NCBI GenBank assembly: GCA_943369665.1
Contig: CALRNX020000014.1
Span: forward strand, 1 to 64,000
Source: UKL13-3 sp943369665
GTDB taxonomy: Bacteria; Bacteroidota; Bacteroidia; UKL13-3
DNA: 64,000 bases
Direction of reading: 5' to 3'
The position numbers and the translations under genes were made by a program. This document shows, piece by piece, positions 33,846 to 43,453 of this stretch. The notes under the pieces are model-generated. The model was not told the DNA's origin. It worked only from the letters and a program-made list of their open reading frames with translations, and did not search any database. Numbering within the stretch: the first letter of the stretch is position 1; each line of letters opens with the position of its first letter.

Positions 33846-34335
33846 GTTACATACCCTAAAAATAAACTTGTTATTATTGTGCGTATCGTGCTCCTTTATC
33901 TCCTTTGCTCAGGAAGGTTACGATGCAATTGGAAAGTTCAAAAATGGGAAAGCCATTGTACAAAAAAATGGCGTGTTTGGAGTAGTGGATACTGCCGGAA
34001 AAATTATTGTACCCATTAAATATGATTATATATTCAAGGTTAAAAGCAATGGATTGGCGCAGGTTCAAATCGGGGATTTATACGGGATGATCAATGAACA
34101 AGGTGTAGAAGTTGTGCCTGTAAAATATGAACATATTAGTGACTTTGAAGATGGTCTTGCCGTGGTGCAACTCAAAGAACGTTTTGGTCTTATTGATGAG
34201 AATGGAAAAGAACTGACCCCTATCAAGTACACCTATATTAGTCCGTTTAAAAAAGGAATGTCGCAGGTTTATGTGGGCGATAAGGTCGGTCTGATTGATA
34301 CTTCTGGCAATGAAGTGATAAAGGTTAGTGAATAA
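33838..34335 (+). CDS. Secreted WG-repeat protein
   Basis: The ATG at 33838, overlapping the reductase stop by 8 nt, opens a signal peptide (MIKLHTLKINLLLLCVSCSF). The 165-residue product has about four WG-like repeats of roughly 23-25 residues with the pattern NGxFGVVDTAGKIIVPIKYD, as in KNGVFGVV, IGDLYGMI, LKERFGLI and VGDKVGLI. Such repeats are thought to form a beta structure used for binding. No enzyme motif is visible. Translational coupling to the upstream reductase is likely, but a functional link is not shown. Confidence 0.85.
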   Translation: MIKLHTLKINLLLLCVSCSFISFAQEGYDAIGKFKNGKAIVQKNGVFGVVDTAGKIIVPIKYDYIFKVKSNGLAQVQIGDLYGMINEQGVEVVPVKYEHISDFEDGLAVVQLKERFGLIDENGKELTPIKYTYISPFKKGMSQVYVGDKVGLIDTSGNEVIKVSE

Positions 34336-34402
34336 CCGCTTATCACATTCCCTTGCTTAATCCAATATTCTTCGTGATTTTGCGGTGATTAATTTGACCG
34401 TC

Positions 34403-36835
34403 ATGAAATATTCTATTCTCGCCTTTTCGTGTTTTCTTTCAATGGGCTTATCTGCTCAAAACTCTCACCGCAGTTATTTTAAAGATAATACAACATACCG
34501 CGAACACTCTCTTGATATCACGCATATGAAGGTGGAGGTAAGTTTTGTTCCTGAAAAGGGATTGGTTAAAGGAAAAGTTTCGCATGTGTTCAATGTGCTG
34601 CAAAAACAAGTTGACTCTGTGTTTTTTGATGCTCCTGGTATTAATATTAAATCAGCCTCGCTTAACAGTAAGCCCTTACCTTTTACCATTGTTAAAACAG
34701 GTGTATGGGTTAAACCATCCAGCCCCTTGCAATGGGATGCAAATGGTACGATTGTATTTGAATATGAAGCAACCCCTCGAAAGGGAATTTACTTTATTGG
34801 ATGGAATGTCCCGGAGAACGCTACTGTAAATCCATTTGCTGTACGCAAACAAATATGGACACAAGGACAGGGTATTGATAACCGTTATTGGATCCCGATG
34901 TATGATGATATGAATGATAAATTCATCACAGAAACAACGATTACATTCGATAAACAATATGAGGTATTATCAAACGGGGTATTGAAGAAGAAAACGGGAA
35001 ATAAGGATAATACCATTACATGGCATTATGCAATGAGCAAACCTCATGCAGGTTATTTATTGATGTTGGGTATCGGAAAATATGCCATTAAAAAAACAAA
35101 GAGTGGTAAAGGGGTTCCGATGAATTTGTATTACTACCCGGAGTTTGCCGACAGGGCTGAGCCAACATACAGATACTCGGAAAAAATGGTTGATTTTTTG
35201 GAACAGGAAACAGGAGTTGCTTATCCATGGGAGAGTTATTCGCAAATAATGGTGCAGGACTTTTTGTACGGAGCAATGGAAAATACCACAGCAACAATTT
35301 TTGGTGATTTTTTTAATGTAGACAATCGTGCATACATGGATCGGAATTATGTTGGGGTGAACTGCCACGAATTAACGCATCAATGGTTTGGTGATTATAT
35401 AACAGCCCGAGATGTTCGCGATACATGGTTACAGGAAAGTTATGCTACGTATTATCCCAAACAGTTTACCAAAGAAATTTTGGGAGCGGATGAATACAAC
35501 TGGCAACGCAGAGGGGAACAAAATTCGGCTTTGGAGGCAAGTAAAAAAGACCGTAACCCGGTTCGCCATACCAATGCAGGAACACCACGTGTATACCCCA
35601 AAGGTTCTAATGTGATCAGCATGTTGAATTATGTGTTAGGCGAAGAACAATGGAGGCGAGCACTCAAGGATTATCTCACCAAACATGCTTATGCCAATGT
35701 AGAAACCAACGATTTGCAGCAATCTATTCAGGATAAATTGGGATTGGACATGAGTTGGTTTTTTGACCAATGGATCCTAAGGGGAGGTGAGCCTCAGTAT
35801 ACTGTTCATTACGAAGATGTGATGAAAGCGAATGGAGCACGGTATACTGAAATTGCTGTGGAACAAACCCATCAAAGAGATGAAGTGGTAGGCTTGTTTA
35901 AGATGCCGATTGTATTTGAGGTGCACTATATGGATGGTACAAGTGATAAAATACAGCAGTGGATTTCAGAGGCGTATGAAGTCGTTAAAATTGACAATAA
36001 AGCACATAAAGAAATAGCTTTCGTTCTGTTTGACCCCAATTCACAAATATTAAAATCAGTTACTTTTAAAAAATCATTTGATGAGTTGGAAAACCAGGTT
36101 TTAAAAGCCCCTTACATGTTGGATAGATACGATGCATTGGTTGCCCTCAAAACATTTCCGATTGCAGAAAAACGTGACCTGTTGATGGAAGTTTTTAAGA
36201 AAGAAAGCTTCCATCAAATGAAGGCGGAGGTTATTAACCAACTGGTGAATGAAGAAGCTGTGGCTGCTGAATTGCAAAGTGTATTTACCCAATCGGCACC
36301 TGCCCCAAAATTGGCTGCTATCAAAAATTACACGGGTAATAATGAATCGTGGAAACAGGTATTCATCAAGGCATTGCAAGACTCAAGTTATGATGTGGTT
36401 CAAAGTGTATTGGAAAAATTATGCAGGATGTACCCTACCGAAGCGGCAACATACTTGGAAACCACAAAGAATGTTTTTGGAATGAGCAATTCGGTAAATA
36501 TCAAATGGCATGAGTTGGCAGCAACAAATCAAATCCGCAAGCAGGAAAGTGTAAATGCACTTGTTGGGTATAGCTCCAATCAATGGGAATTCCGAACACG
36601 TAACAATGCTTTTGCTTCAATAAAGTCATTGGGGTATTGCGATGATAAATTAGTTGTGAATTTATTCGATGCAATGTTAAGCACGAATGGACGGTTGGCC
36701 ACACCGGCTTCACAGCTGGCCGATTTTCTGGCACAACAAACGGAGTACAAAAACATGTTTACTGCCTACTACAAATCGCAAACCTGGGAAACCTGGCAAA
36801 TTGAACAGCTCAAGAAATACATGTCTTTCTTATAG
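34403..36835 (+). CDS. Secreted M1-family zinc aminopeptidase
   Basis: The ATG at 34403 (not the upstream GTG) opens a signal peptide ending in SMGLSAQ. The 810-residue protein has the M1 signatures GAMEN at residues 290-294 (substrate N-terminus recognition) and HELTH at 322-326, with the third zinc ligand Glu in DTWLQES 18 residues later. It removes N-terminal amino acids from peptides, here on the periplasmic or outer side. A C-terminal helical region (about 500-810) resembles the ERAP1-type C domain. No T9SS sorting domain is seen. Confidence 0.93.
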   Translation: MKYSILAFSCFLSMGLSAQNSHRSYFKDNTTYREHSLDITHMKVEVSFVPEKGLVKGKVSHVFNVLQKQVDSVFFDAPGINIKSASLNSKPLPFTIVKTGVWVKPSSPLQWDANGTIVFEYEATPRKGIYFIGWNVPENATVNPFAVRKQIWTQGQGIDNRYWIPMYDDMNDKFITETTITFDKQYEVLSNGVLKKKTGNKDNTITWHYAMSKPHAGYLLMLGIGKYAIKKTKSGKGVPMNLYYYPEFADRAEPTYRYSEKMVDFLEQETGVAYPWESYSQIMVQDFLYGAMENTTATIFGDFFNVDNRAYMDRNYVGVNCHELTHQWFGDYITARDVRDTWLQESYATYYPKQFTKEILGADEYNWQRRGEQNSALEASKKDRNPVRHTNAGTPRVYPKGSNVISMLNYVLGEEQWRRALKDYLTKHAYANVETNDLQQSIQDKLGLDMSWFFDQWILRGGEPQYTVHYEDVMKANGARYTEIAVEQTHQRDEVVGLFKMPIVFEVHYMDGTSDKIQQWISEAYEVVKIDNKAHKEIAFVLFDPNSQILKSVTFKKSFDELENQVLKAPYMLDRYDALVALKTFPIAEKRDLLMEVFKKESFHQMKAEVINQLVNEEAVAAELQSVFTQSAPAPKLAAIKNYTGNNESWKQVFIKALQDSSYDVVQSVLEKLCRMYPTEAATYLETTKNVFGMSNSVNIKWHELAATNQIRKQESVNALVGYSSNQWEFRTRNNAFASIKSLGYCDDKLVVNLFDAMLSTNGRLATPASQLADFLAQQTEYKNMFTAYYKSQTWETWQIEQLKKYMSFL

Positions 36836-36997
36836 TGAACTTTTGGCCTGTTTTTATGGGGTTGATGAACTCCGTAGGTATCCGGCAAGCATCAATTGTT
36901 GTAAATTAACATTGGGTTTAATGCAATCATAACTACATGTTTGTGTAATTTGTTGCAAACTATTATTTCACTTAATTTGTTTCATAATAAACAACAT

Positions 36998-38362
36998 ATG
37001 AAAAAATTATTTACATTACTCCTATGTCTTTCCAGCATTTATAATCCTCTGGAAATAAAGGCTCAGACCACTTTCAGGATATTTGATTCCGAATTGTTTA
37101 TTGATGGTTATGCTAATGGTCAGCTTGCCAAATACAATGATTCACTACCTCCCAGTGCTGGGGTTGTTAGGCTTAGGACATCATTGGTTACAAAAAAAAT
37201 AACCAACATGCAATTAGCCTCTATTGGGAACAATCTCTCAATGAAGGTCCTGGTTAAAGCGTCATGCGATAATTACGATCGAGGTGGGCATGTTAGCTTA
37301 GCTTTGGTTCCCAAAGGTAACAGTACGTATGATCCTGATAGTGTGAAACGTTTTGAGATAGCTCGTTTTATCACCCCTTTTATGAACAAAAACAAAAAAC
37401 CAGATACTGTACCATACTATTACGAGATAAATAATATTGCTTCAATTCTGCGTGAAAAAAGCATTATTGATAGCTTTGATGTATGGTGTGAGCTTGAAAT
37501 ATTTGGAGTGCCGTATGCTGCCAACACTGAAATAGCAGGTTGTGCTAACAGGGCGGATGTTTTTTTCGGGACACTCGATTTTACAACGAACAGCCCACAA
37601 GCCATTGAAACCAATAATATTTTATTAACGCTGGGTAACCAATTAAACTTCAATAATTACAATGCCTCTGCTACTGATATTGTTGGCCAAACCGTAAGAA
37701 CAATTCCATTTACATTAGCTACTAAAAGTTATCATACAAAGATCCACTTAATCACTTCCAATCATGGAGCGGGGAGCGGTGGTGAGGAATACAACAGGCG
37801 CTTTCATTATGTATTCGTTGATGGCACGCAGGTTTTGAGTTATATGCCGGGATTTGAATCATGTGAGCCATACCGCAAGTATAATACACAAGCCAATGGT
37901 ATTTATGGCTCATCACCAAGAACCGATGAACAATGGCAGTCGTTTAGCAACTGGTGCCCGGGAGCTTATATTCCACCCCGAATTATTTATCTTGGGACAT
38001 TAGAGGCAGGAAACCATTCGTTTAAAATAGAAGTTCCTGATGCAGTGTTTGTAGGTGCCGATGGCAATTTCCCTTTGTCTGTTTATATACAAGGAAAAAC
38101 AGAACAGGTAACAGGAGTGAAGGATGCAGACAATTTAATGTCGAGTGCATTGCTGTATCCGAACCCTGCAAATGGACAACATGTAAGTATTGTTTCGGAA
38201 AGTGAAGTTACTCAATACGCAGTTTACAATACAATTGGAAAAGAAGTATTAAACGGTTTTTCGTCAGATATCAGTATCGAAAATCTGAATGATGGAATGT
38301 ATTACGTAAGAATATTTTTTGCGAATGGACAGTATATTGTAAAACCATTGGTAAAAGAATAA
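36998..38362 (+). CDS. Secreted PNGase F-like glycosidase with T9SS type A sorting domain
   Basis: The 454-residue protein begins with a signal peptide at 36998. The region around residues 240-380 matches the C-terminal domain of peptide-N-glycosidase F: SNHGAGSGGEEYNRRFHYVF with the putative acid residue near residue 260, YMPGFESCEPYRKYN, and NWCPGAYIPPRIIYLGTLEAG. PNGase F releases N-glycans from asparagine. The last ~75 residues (LYPNPANGQHVSIVSE, YNTIGKEV, LNDGMYYVRIFFANG) are a T9SS type A sorting domain. Activity is inferred; catalytic residues need alignment. A terminator follows 20 nt after the stop. Confidence 0.85.
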   Translation: MKKLFTLLLCLSSIYNPLEIKAQTTFRIFDSELFIDGYANGQLAKYNDSLPPSAGVVRLRTSLVTKKITNMQLASIGNNLSMKVLVKASCDNYDRGGHVSLALVPKGNSTYDPDSVKRFEIARFITPFMNKNKKPDTVPYYYEINNIASILREKSIIDSFDVWCELEIFGVPYAANTEIAGCANRADVFFGTLDFTTNSPQAIETNNILLTLGNQLNFNNYNASATDIVGQTVRTIPFTLATKSYHTKIHLITSNHGAGSGGEEYNRRFHYVFVDGTQVLSYMPGFESCEPYRKYNTQANGIYGSSPRTDEQWQSFSNWCPGAYIPPRIIYLGTLEAGNHSFKIEVPDAVFVGADGNFPLSVYIQGKTEQVTGVKDADNLMSSALLYPNPANGQHVSIVSESEVTQYAVYNTIGKEVLNGFSSDISIENLNDGMYYVRIFFANGQYIVKPLVKE

Positions 38363-38382
38363 TAAAGTAACTAACGATAAAG

Positions 38383-38421
38383 AAAAAGCCTCGGATGAAG
38401 AAATTCATCCGAGGCTTTTTT
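38383..38421. terminator. Bidirectional terminator with GAAA tetraloop
   Basis: A perfect 17-bp stem (AAAAAGCCTCGGATGAA at 38383-38399 with 38404-38420) closed by GAAA. An A run and a T run flank it. It serves the PNGase-like gene on the plus strand and metK on the minus strand. Confidence 0.95.
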
Positions 38422-38442
38422 ATGGGTAGTGAGATATAAGAA

Positions 38443-39696
38443 TTATTTCAACTTAAATTCTTTTTTCACTTTGTCTACGAAGTCTAATTTTTCCCAGGTA
38501 AACAACTCCACTTTCTTAACCAGCTTCTTGCCATCAGGTGATGTAAAGGTTTTGGTTACAGTTTCGTTTTTACGACCCATATGACCATAAGCAGCAGTTT
38601 CGCTATAGATCGGGTTACGCAATTTCAAGCGAGTTTCAATTCCATATGGAGTCATGTCAAAGATTTTCTCCACTTTCTTAGCAATTTCGCCATCTGTCAT
38701 TTTCACTTTTGCAGTTCCATTGGTGTTAATATAAATACCCATTGGATCTTTAACGCCAATAGCATAACTAACCTGTACCAACACTTCGGTGCACAAGCCG
38801 GCAGCAACTAAGTTTTTTGCGATATGACGGGTTGCATAAGCAGCACTTCTGTCTACCTTACTTGGATCTTTTCCTGAGAAAGCTCCTCCTCCGTGTGCAC
38901 CTTTTCCTCCGTATGTGTCAACAATGATTTTGCGACCCGTTAAACCGGTATCACCATGCGGTCCGCCAATTACGAACTTACCTGTTGGGTTGATATGGTA
39001 GTTAATGCTGTTGTTAAATAACTTAGCGTATTTTTTGTATTTGGTTTTAACGCGTGGGATCAAAATTTCAATGATATCTTTTTTAATCTTAGCCAACATT
39101 TTAGCTTCAGTATCAAAATCATCATGCTGTGTAGAAACTACGATCGAGTCAATTCTAACAGGCTCGTTTTTGTCGTTATACTCTAAAGTAACCTGCGATT
39201 TAGCGTCAGGGCGCAAATATTTGATCGCTTTGTTTTCCCTGCGCAAAGCAGCAAGTTCCAACAAAATACCATGAGCCAGGTCTAAAGCCAATGGCATGTA
39301 GTTGTCTGTTTCTGCAGTTGCATAACCAAACATCATTCCTTGGTCACCAGCACCTTGGTCTTGTTTCTTTTTACGGTCAACCCCTTGGTTAATATCGGCC
39401 GATTGCTCGTGAATAGCTGAAAGCACTCCGCAAGAGTTTGCTTCGAACATATACTCCGATTTAGTGTAACCAATTTTTTTGATCACATCACGTGCAATGG
39501 TTTGAACATCCAAATACGCTTTTGATTTTACCTCACCTGCCAACACAACTTGTCCTGTAGTTACAAGGGTTTCACAAGCTACTTTCGACTCAGGGTCGAA
39601 TGCTAAAAAATTGTCAATTAATGCATCCGAAATTTGATCGGCTACTTTGTCTGGGTGTCCTTCGCTTACGGACTCTGATGTGAACAAATACGACAT
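38443..39696 (-). CDS. metK: S-adenosylmethionine synthetase
   Basis: The 417-residue protein has the MetK signatures SESVSEGHPDKVADQISDA, GAGDQGMMFGYA and GGGAFSGKDPSKVDRSAAY. It makes S-adenosylmethionine from methionine and ATP in the cytoplasm and supplies methyl groups to enzymes such as RlmB. The length is near the top of the usual 380-420. A short leader of about 46 nt separates its promoter from the start. That is too short for a typical SAM riboswitch, and none is seen. Confidence 0.97.
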   Translation of the reverse strand: MSYLFTSESVSEGHPDKVADQISDALIDNFLAFDPESKVACETLVTTGQVVLAGEVKSKAYLDVQTIARDVIKKIGYTKSEYMFEANSCGVLSAIHEQSADINQGVDRKKKQDQGAGDQGMMFGYATAETDNYMPLALDLAHGILLELAALRRENKAIKYLRPDAKSQVTLEYNDKNEPVRIDSIVVSTQHDDFDTEAKMLAKIKKDIIEILIPRVKTKYKKYAKLFNNSINYHINPTGKFVIGGPHGDTGLTGRKIIVDTYGGKGAHGGGAFSGKDPSKVDRSAAYATRHIAKNLVAAGLCTEVLVQVSYAIGVKDPMGIYINTNGTAKVKMTDGEIAKKVEKIFDMTPYGIETRLKLRNPIYSETAAYGHMGRKNETVTKTFTSPDGKKLVKKVELFTWEKLDFVDKVKKEFKLK

Positions 39697-39742
39697 GAAG
39701 TGTTTATATAATTAAATGTTAAACTTACAAATAAAAGAGTGG

Positions 39743-39772
39743 CAAAAATACACTTTTACAGCAAGTTGCAAA
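39743..39772 (-). promoter_or_regulatory. Promoter of metK
   Basis: On the minus strand, TATTTTTG (39750-39743) matches the -7 consensus, with TTTG (39772-39769) 18 bp upstream. Confidence 0.65.
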
Positions 39773-39835
39773 GCCTAAAAAAAATAAACCTAAAACACAT
39801 GGAAATGCTTGTGGTTACTCATATTTTTGACACAG

Positions 39836-40402
39836 ATGCAAGATTTAGAGCCACATTATAGATGGAGAGACCTTTACCGCTCCGAGGATGATGAACAATC
39901 TCCTTTCTTTGAACGCGAGTACAGTGAGTTCGAATATACCAACCAAGTTTACAATTATTTGTTGCATCCACAGTGGGATGATTTTGGCTCACCAACATTG
40001 TACATCAAAATTCTTTATGCAGATTATAATGATGGTTATGCGATTATCGAAATGATAGGCGAATGGAACGATGCTGTTACCAATGATATCATGTTTTTGA
40101 AGCGAGATGTGATTGAAGTTTTGCTTGAAAGCGGTATTCAAAAGTTTATTTTAATTGGAGAGAATGTGCTCAATTTTCATGCAAGTGATGATAGCTATTA
40201 TGAAGAGTGGTTTCAGGATGTGGAAGATGGATGGATCGCAGCAGTAAATTTTCAGGAACATGTGCTGCAGGAGTTTAAAGATGCCAATATTGATTATTAC
40301 TTAATTTTTGGTGGAGAGCTTGATCATATGAACTGGCGGAAGAATAGCCCGATGCAGGTTTTTAGCATGGTGGAGCAAACCATGCAACGCAGGTTGGGCT
40401 GA
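39836..40402 (+). CDS. Conserved hypothetical acidic protein
   Basis: The ATG at 39836 gives 188 residues (MQDLEPHYRWRDLYRSEDDE). The product is acidic and rich in Tyr, Trp, Asp and Glu, with a repeated alpha/beta pattern (YIKILYADYNDGYAIIEMIGE, YYLIFGGELDHMNWR) and no signal peptide or membrane segment. I do not recognise the family. TATTTTTG at 39822-39829 lies 6 nt before the ATG and is probably its -7 element. An upstream TTG would extend the protein by nine residues through that element and is less likely. Confidence 0.8.
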   Translation: MQDLEPHYRWRDLYRSEDDEQSPFFEREYSEFEYTNQVYNYLLHPQWDDFGSPTLYIKILYADYNDGYAIIEMIGEWNDAVTNDIMFLKRDVIEVLLESGIQKFILIGENVLNFHASDDSYYEEWFQDVEDGWIAAVNFQEHVLQEFKDANIDYYLIFGGELDHMNWRKNSPMQVFSMVEQTMQRRLG

Positions 40403-40489
40403 TGTCGAATTAAAACAATACCCTTACATTTACCGTTTAAAAGAAATCTTTTAACATATTTAGTTAAAAGGAACAATTAGCGCTTAATC

Positions 40490-43372
40490 ATGGCAAAAAC
40501 GAAAACACAACCGCAGACAACAATAGAATCGGCAAGTGAAGAAGAATATATTGAAGTACTTGGGGCAAGGGAGCATAATTTAAAAAATATTGATGTACGT
40601 ATTCCGCGCAATAAGCTAGTTACGATAACAGGATTAAGCGGAAGTGGAAAATCGTCACTGGCTTTTGATACCATTTTTGCAGAAGGGCAGCGGAGGTATA
40701 TGGAGAGTTTTTCGGCTTACGCAAGACAGTTTATTGGGAACATGGAACGTCCTGATGTAGATAAGATCAATGGGCTTTCTCCGGTTATTTCCATTGAACA
40801 AAAAACAGTGAACAAGAATCCGCGTTCCACAGTAGGGACGATTACTGAGATTTATGATTTCATGCGTTTGTTGTTTGCCCGTGCGGCAGATGCATACAGT
40901 TACGAGAGCGGAGAGAAAATGATCAAGATGACGGAAGAGCAGATCATTAGCAATATTGTTACCCAATTTGAGAATAAGAAGATTTCTATTTTAGCACCAC
41001 TCATTAAAGGTCGTAAAGGCCATTACCGTGAGTTGTTTGAGCAAATCCGTAAACAAGGTTATACAAAAGTAAGGTTGGATGGAGTCGTTGTGGAGATCAC
41101 ACCCAAAATGCAGGCCGATCGTTATAAAATCCATGATATTGAAGTATTGATCGACCGGATTGAACCCAAAAAAGATGCTCGTTTCCGGATAGGAGAAAGT
41201 GTGAAGAACGCCTTAAAAATGGGAAAAGGGACAATGGTGCTCATTGAAGGTGATGGGAAAGGAGAAAAGGCGTTTCATTTCAGTAAGTTTTTAATGGATC
41301 CTAAAAGCGGTATCAGTTATGACGAGCCGCAACCCAATACATTTTCATTTAATTCTCCTTACGGTGCATGTACAAGATGTGATGGCTTGGGTGTGGTGAG
41401 TATGTTAGATGAAAACAATATCATACCCGATAAAACGCTTAATATTAATAAAGGAGCACTGGCACCTCTCGGAGAAGCAAGGGAGAACTGGACGTTTACA
41501 CAGCTGAGAGAACTGGGCAAAAAGTATAAATTTACGTTTGCCGAACCTATTGAAAAAATGAAGCGGGAGGCGTTGGATGTAATTTTATATGGAAGTGATG
41601 AACCGCTTGTTGTTCCTTACCAATATAGCAGTGGATATACCCAAAACTATAATTCAACTTGGGAAGGCTTGGTTCCCTTTATTACACGTCACTACCACGA
41701 GAAAAGTTCTGATTCCGTGGTTCGCTGGGCAGAAGAGTTTATGACGATAGAACCTTGTCCTGAGTGCAAAGGAGCGCGACTTAAAAAGGAATCATTGCAC
41801 TATAAAATTGGCGATAAAAATATTGCAGACCTGGCTTCAATGGAAATTATTGCTTTGGGCAAATGGTTTGATGAAGAGGTTGATAAACATCTGGACAAGA
41901 AACAAACCATTATTGCTGCCGAGATATTAAAGGAGATCCGAAGCCGTATTAAGTTTCTGGTTGGCGTGGGGATAGATTATCTGACACTTAACTCTCCGGC
42001 ACGAACACTCAGTGGAGGAGAAGCACAACGAATCCGTTTAGCAACACAAATTGGCTCGCAATTGGTGGGCGTACTATATATTCTGGATGAGCCAAGTATT
42101 GGTTTGCACCAACGGGATAATAACCGGCTGATCCAATCCTTGAAAGATTTGCGCGATGTTGGAAACAGTGTAATTGTGGTAGAACATGATAAGGATATGA
42201 TGGCCGAAAGTGATTTTATCCTGGATATTGGTTATGGTGCCGGGATACATGGCGGACATATTGCTGCGCAAGGGACGTTGTCCGATATTATGAAGTCAGA
42301 TTCATCAACAGCGCAATACTTAAATGGGAAGAAAGAAATTGCTGTTCCCAAGGAGAGAAGAAAAGGGAATGGTAAAAAAATTGTATTGAAAGGAGCTACA
42401 GGGAATAATCTGAAAAATGTTACGGTTGAGTTTCCTTTGGGTAAGTTAATTGCAGTAACAGGTGTAAGCGGTAGCGGAAAATCATCGCTAATCAATGAAA
42501 CATTGTATCCTATTTTGCGTCAGCATTTTTATGGTTCACATCAAAAACCGTTACCGTATAAAAAGTTTGAAGGAATTGAGCATATTGATAAGGTAATAGA
42601 GATCGATCAGAGCCCGATCGGAAGAACACCACGGAGCAATCCCGCTACTTATGTTGAAGTGTTCGCTAATATTCGGGACTTATTTGCCAGTTTACCTGAA
42701 GCAAAAATAAGGGGATATAAACCTGGGCGTTTTTCGTTTAATGTAAAAGGTGGTAGATGCGAAACTTGTCAAGGAGCGGGCATGCGTACAATTGAAATGA
42801 ATTTTTTACCTGATGTATATGTTAAGTGTGAAACCTGTAACGGTAAGCGTTACAACAGGGAAACACTTGAAGTACGTTTTAAAGGAAAATCCATTAATGA
42901 TGTATTGGATATGAGTATTGAGGATGCAGTGAAATTCTTTGAAAACACGCCACAAATCCTACGTAAAATTGAAGCATTAAATGATGTTGGTTTGGGTTAT
43001 GTAACGCTTGGCCAACAAAGTACAACACTTAGTGGTGGTGAGGCGCAACGTGTAAAACTGGCAACCGAGCTGAGTAAACGTGATACAGGAAATACGTTCT
43101 ATATTTTAGATGAACCTACTACCGGCTTGCACTTTGAAGATGTAAATGTTTTGTTGGGAGTGCTCCAAAAACTGGTTGACAAAGGCAATACTGTTTTGGT
43201 TATCGAGCATAATTTGGATATGGTAAAAGTAGCCGACCATGTTATTGATATTGGTTCAGAAGGCGGAAAATACGGTGGTGAAGTGTTATGCGAAGGAACT
43301 CCGGAGCAAATTTGTAAAGAAAAGAAAAGCCATACCGGCAGATTTCTGAAGAAAGAATTGGGACTTGTTTAA
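40490..43372 (+). CDS. uvrA: Excinuclease ABC subunit A
   Basis: The 960-residue protein has two ABC ATPase halves: Walker A ITGLSGSGKSSLAFDT near residue 50 and VTGVSGSGKSSLINET near 660, each with its LSGGEAQR signature. It also carries zinc modules CTRCDGLG/CPECKGARL in the first half and CETCQGAG/CETCNGKR in the second. UvrA scans DNA for bulky lesions with UvrB and starts nucleotide excision repair. Both halves look intact. It is followed by a short CCTTTTTTGGAAAAAAGG dyad. Confidence 0.98.
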   Translation: MAKTKTQPQTTIESASEEEYIEVLGAREHNLKNIDVRIPRNKLVTITGLSGSGKSSLAFDTIFAEGQRRYMESFSAYARQFIGNMERPDVDKINGLSPVISIEQKTVNKNPRSTVGTITEIYDFMRLLFARAADAYSYESGEKMIKMTEEQIISNIVTQFENKKISILAPLIKGRKGHYRELFEQIRKQGYTKVRLDGVVVEITPKMQADRYKIHDIEVLIDRIEPKKDARFRIGESVKNALKMGKGTMVLIEGDGKGEKAFHFSKFLMDPKSGISYDEPQPNTFSFNSPYGACTRCDGLGVVSMLDENNIIPDKTLNINKGALAPLGEARENWTFTQLRELGKKYKFTFAEPIEKMKREALDVILYGSDEPLVVPYQYSSGYTQNYNSTWEGLVPFITRHYHEKSSDSVVRWAEEFMTIEPCPECKGARLKKESLHYKIGDKNIADLASMEIIALGKWFDEEVDKHLDKKQTIIAAEILKEIRSRIKFLVGVGIDYLTLNSPARTLSGGEAQRIRLATQIGSQLVGVLYILDEPSIGLHQRDNNRLIQSLKDLRDVGNSVIVVEHDKDMMAESDFILDIGYGAGIHGGHIAAQGTLSDIMKSDSSTAQYLNGKKEIAVPKERRKGNGKKIVLKGATGNNLKNVTVEFPLGKLIAVTGVSGSGKSSLINETLYPILRQHFYGSHQKPLPYKKFEGIEHIDKVIEIDQSPIGRTPRSNPATYVEVFANIRDLFASLPEAKIRGYKPGRFSFNVKGGRCETCQGAGMRTIEMNFLPDVYVKCETCNGKRYNRETLEVRFKGKSINDVLDMSIEDAVKFFENTPQILRKIEALNDVGLGYVTLGQQSTTLSGGEAQRVKLATELSKRDTGNTFYILDEPTTGLHFEDVNVLLGVLQKLVDKGNTVLVIEHNLDMVKVADHVIDIGSEGGKYGGEVLCEGTPEQICKEKKSHTGRFLKKELGLV

Positions 43373-43399
43373 ACCTTTTTTGGAAAAAAGGGAAATGAA

Positions 43400-43432
43400 T
43401 TTGAATCTTCTTATTTTTTTTGACTATTTTTG
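43400..43432 (+). promoter_or_regulatory. Promoter of the HTH-Fic gene
   Basis: TTTG at 43400-43403 and TATTTTTG at 43425-43432 have 21-bp spacing. The start codon is 21 nt downstream. Confidence 0.65.
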
Positions 43433-43453
43433 TCATGTCAAAAAAGTTCAATC

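Noticed and set aside
39697..39772. Possible SAM riboswitch upstream of metK.
   Set aside because: The predicted leader is only about 46 nt and shows no paired elements of a SAM aptamer.
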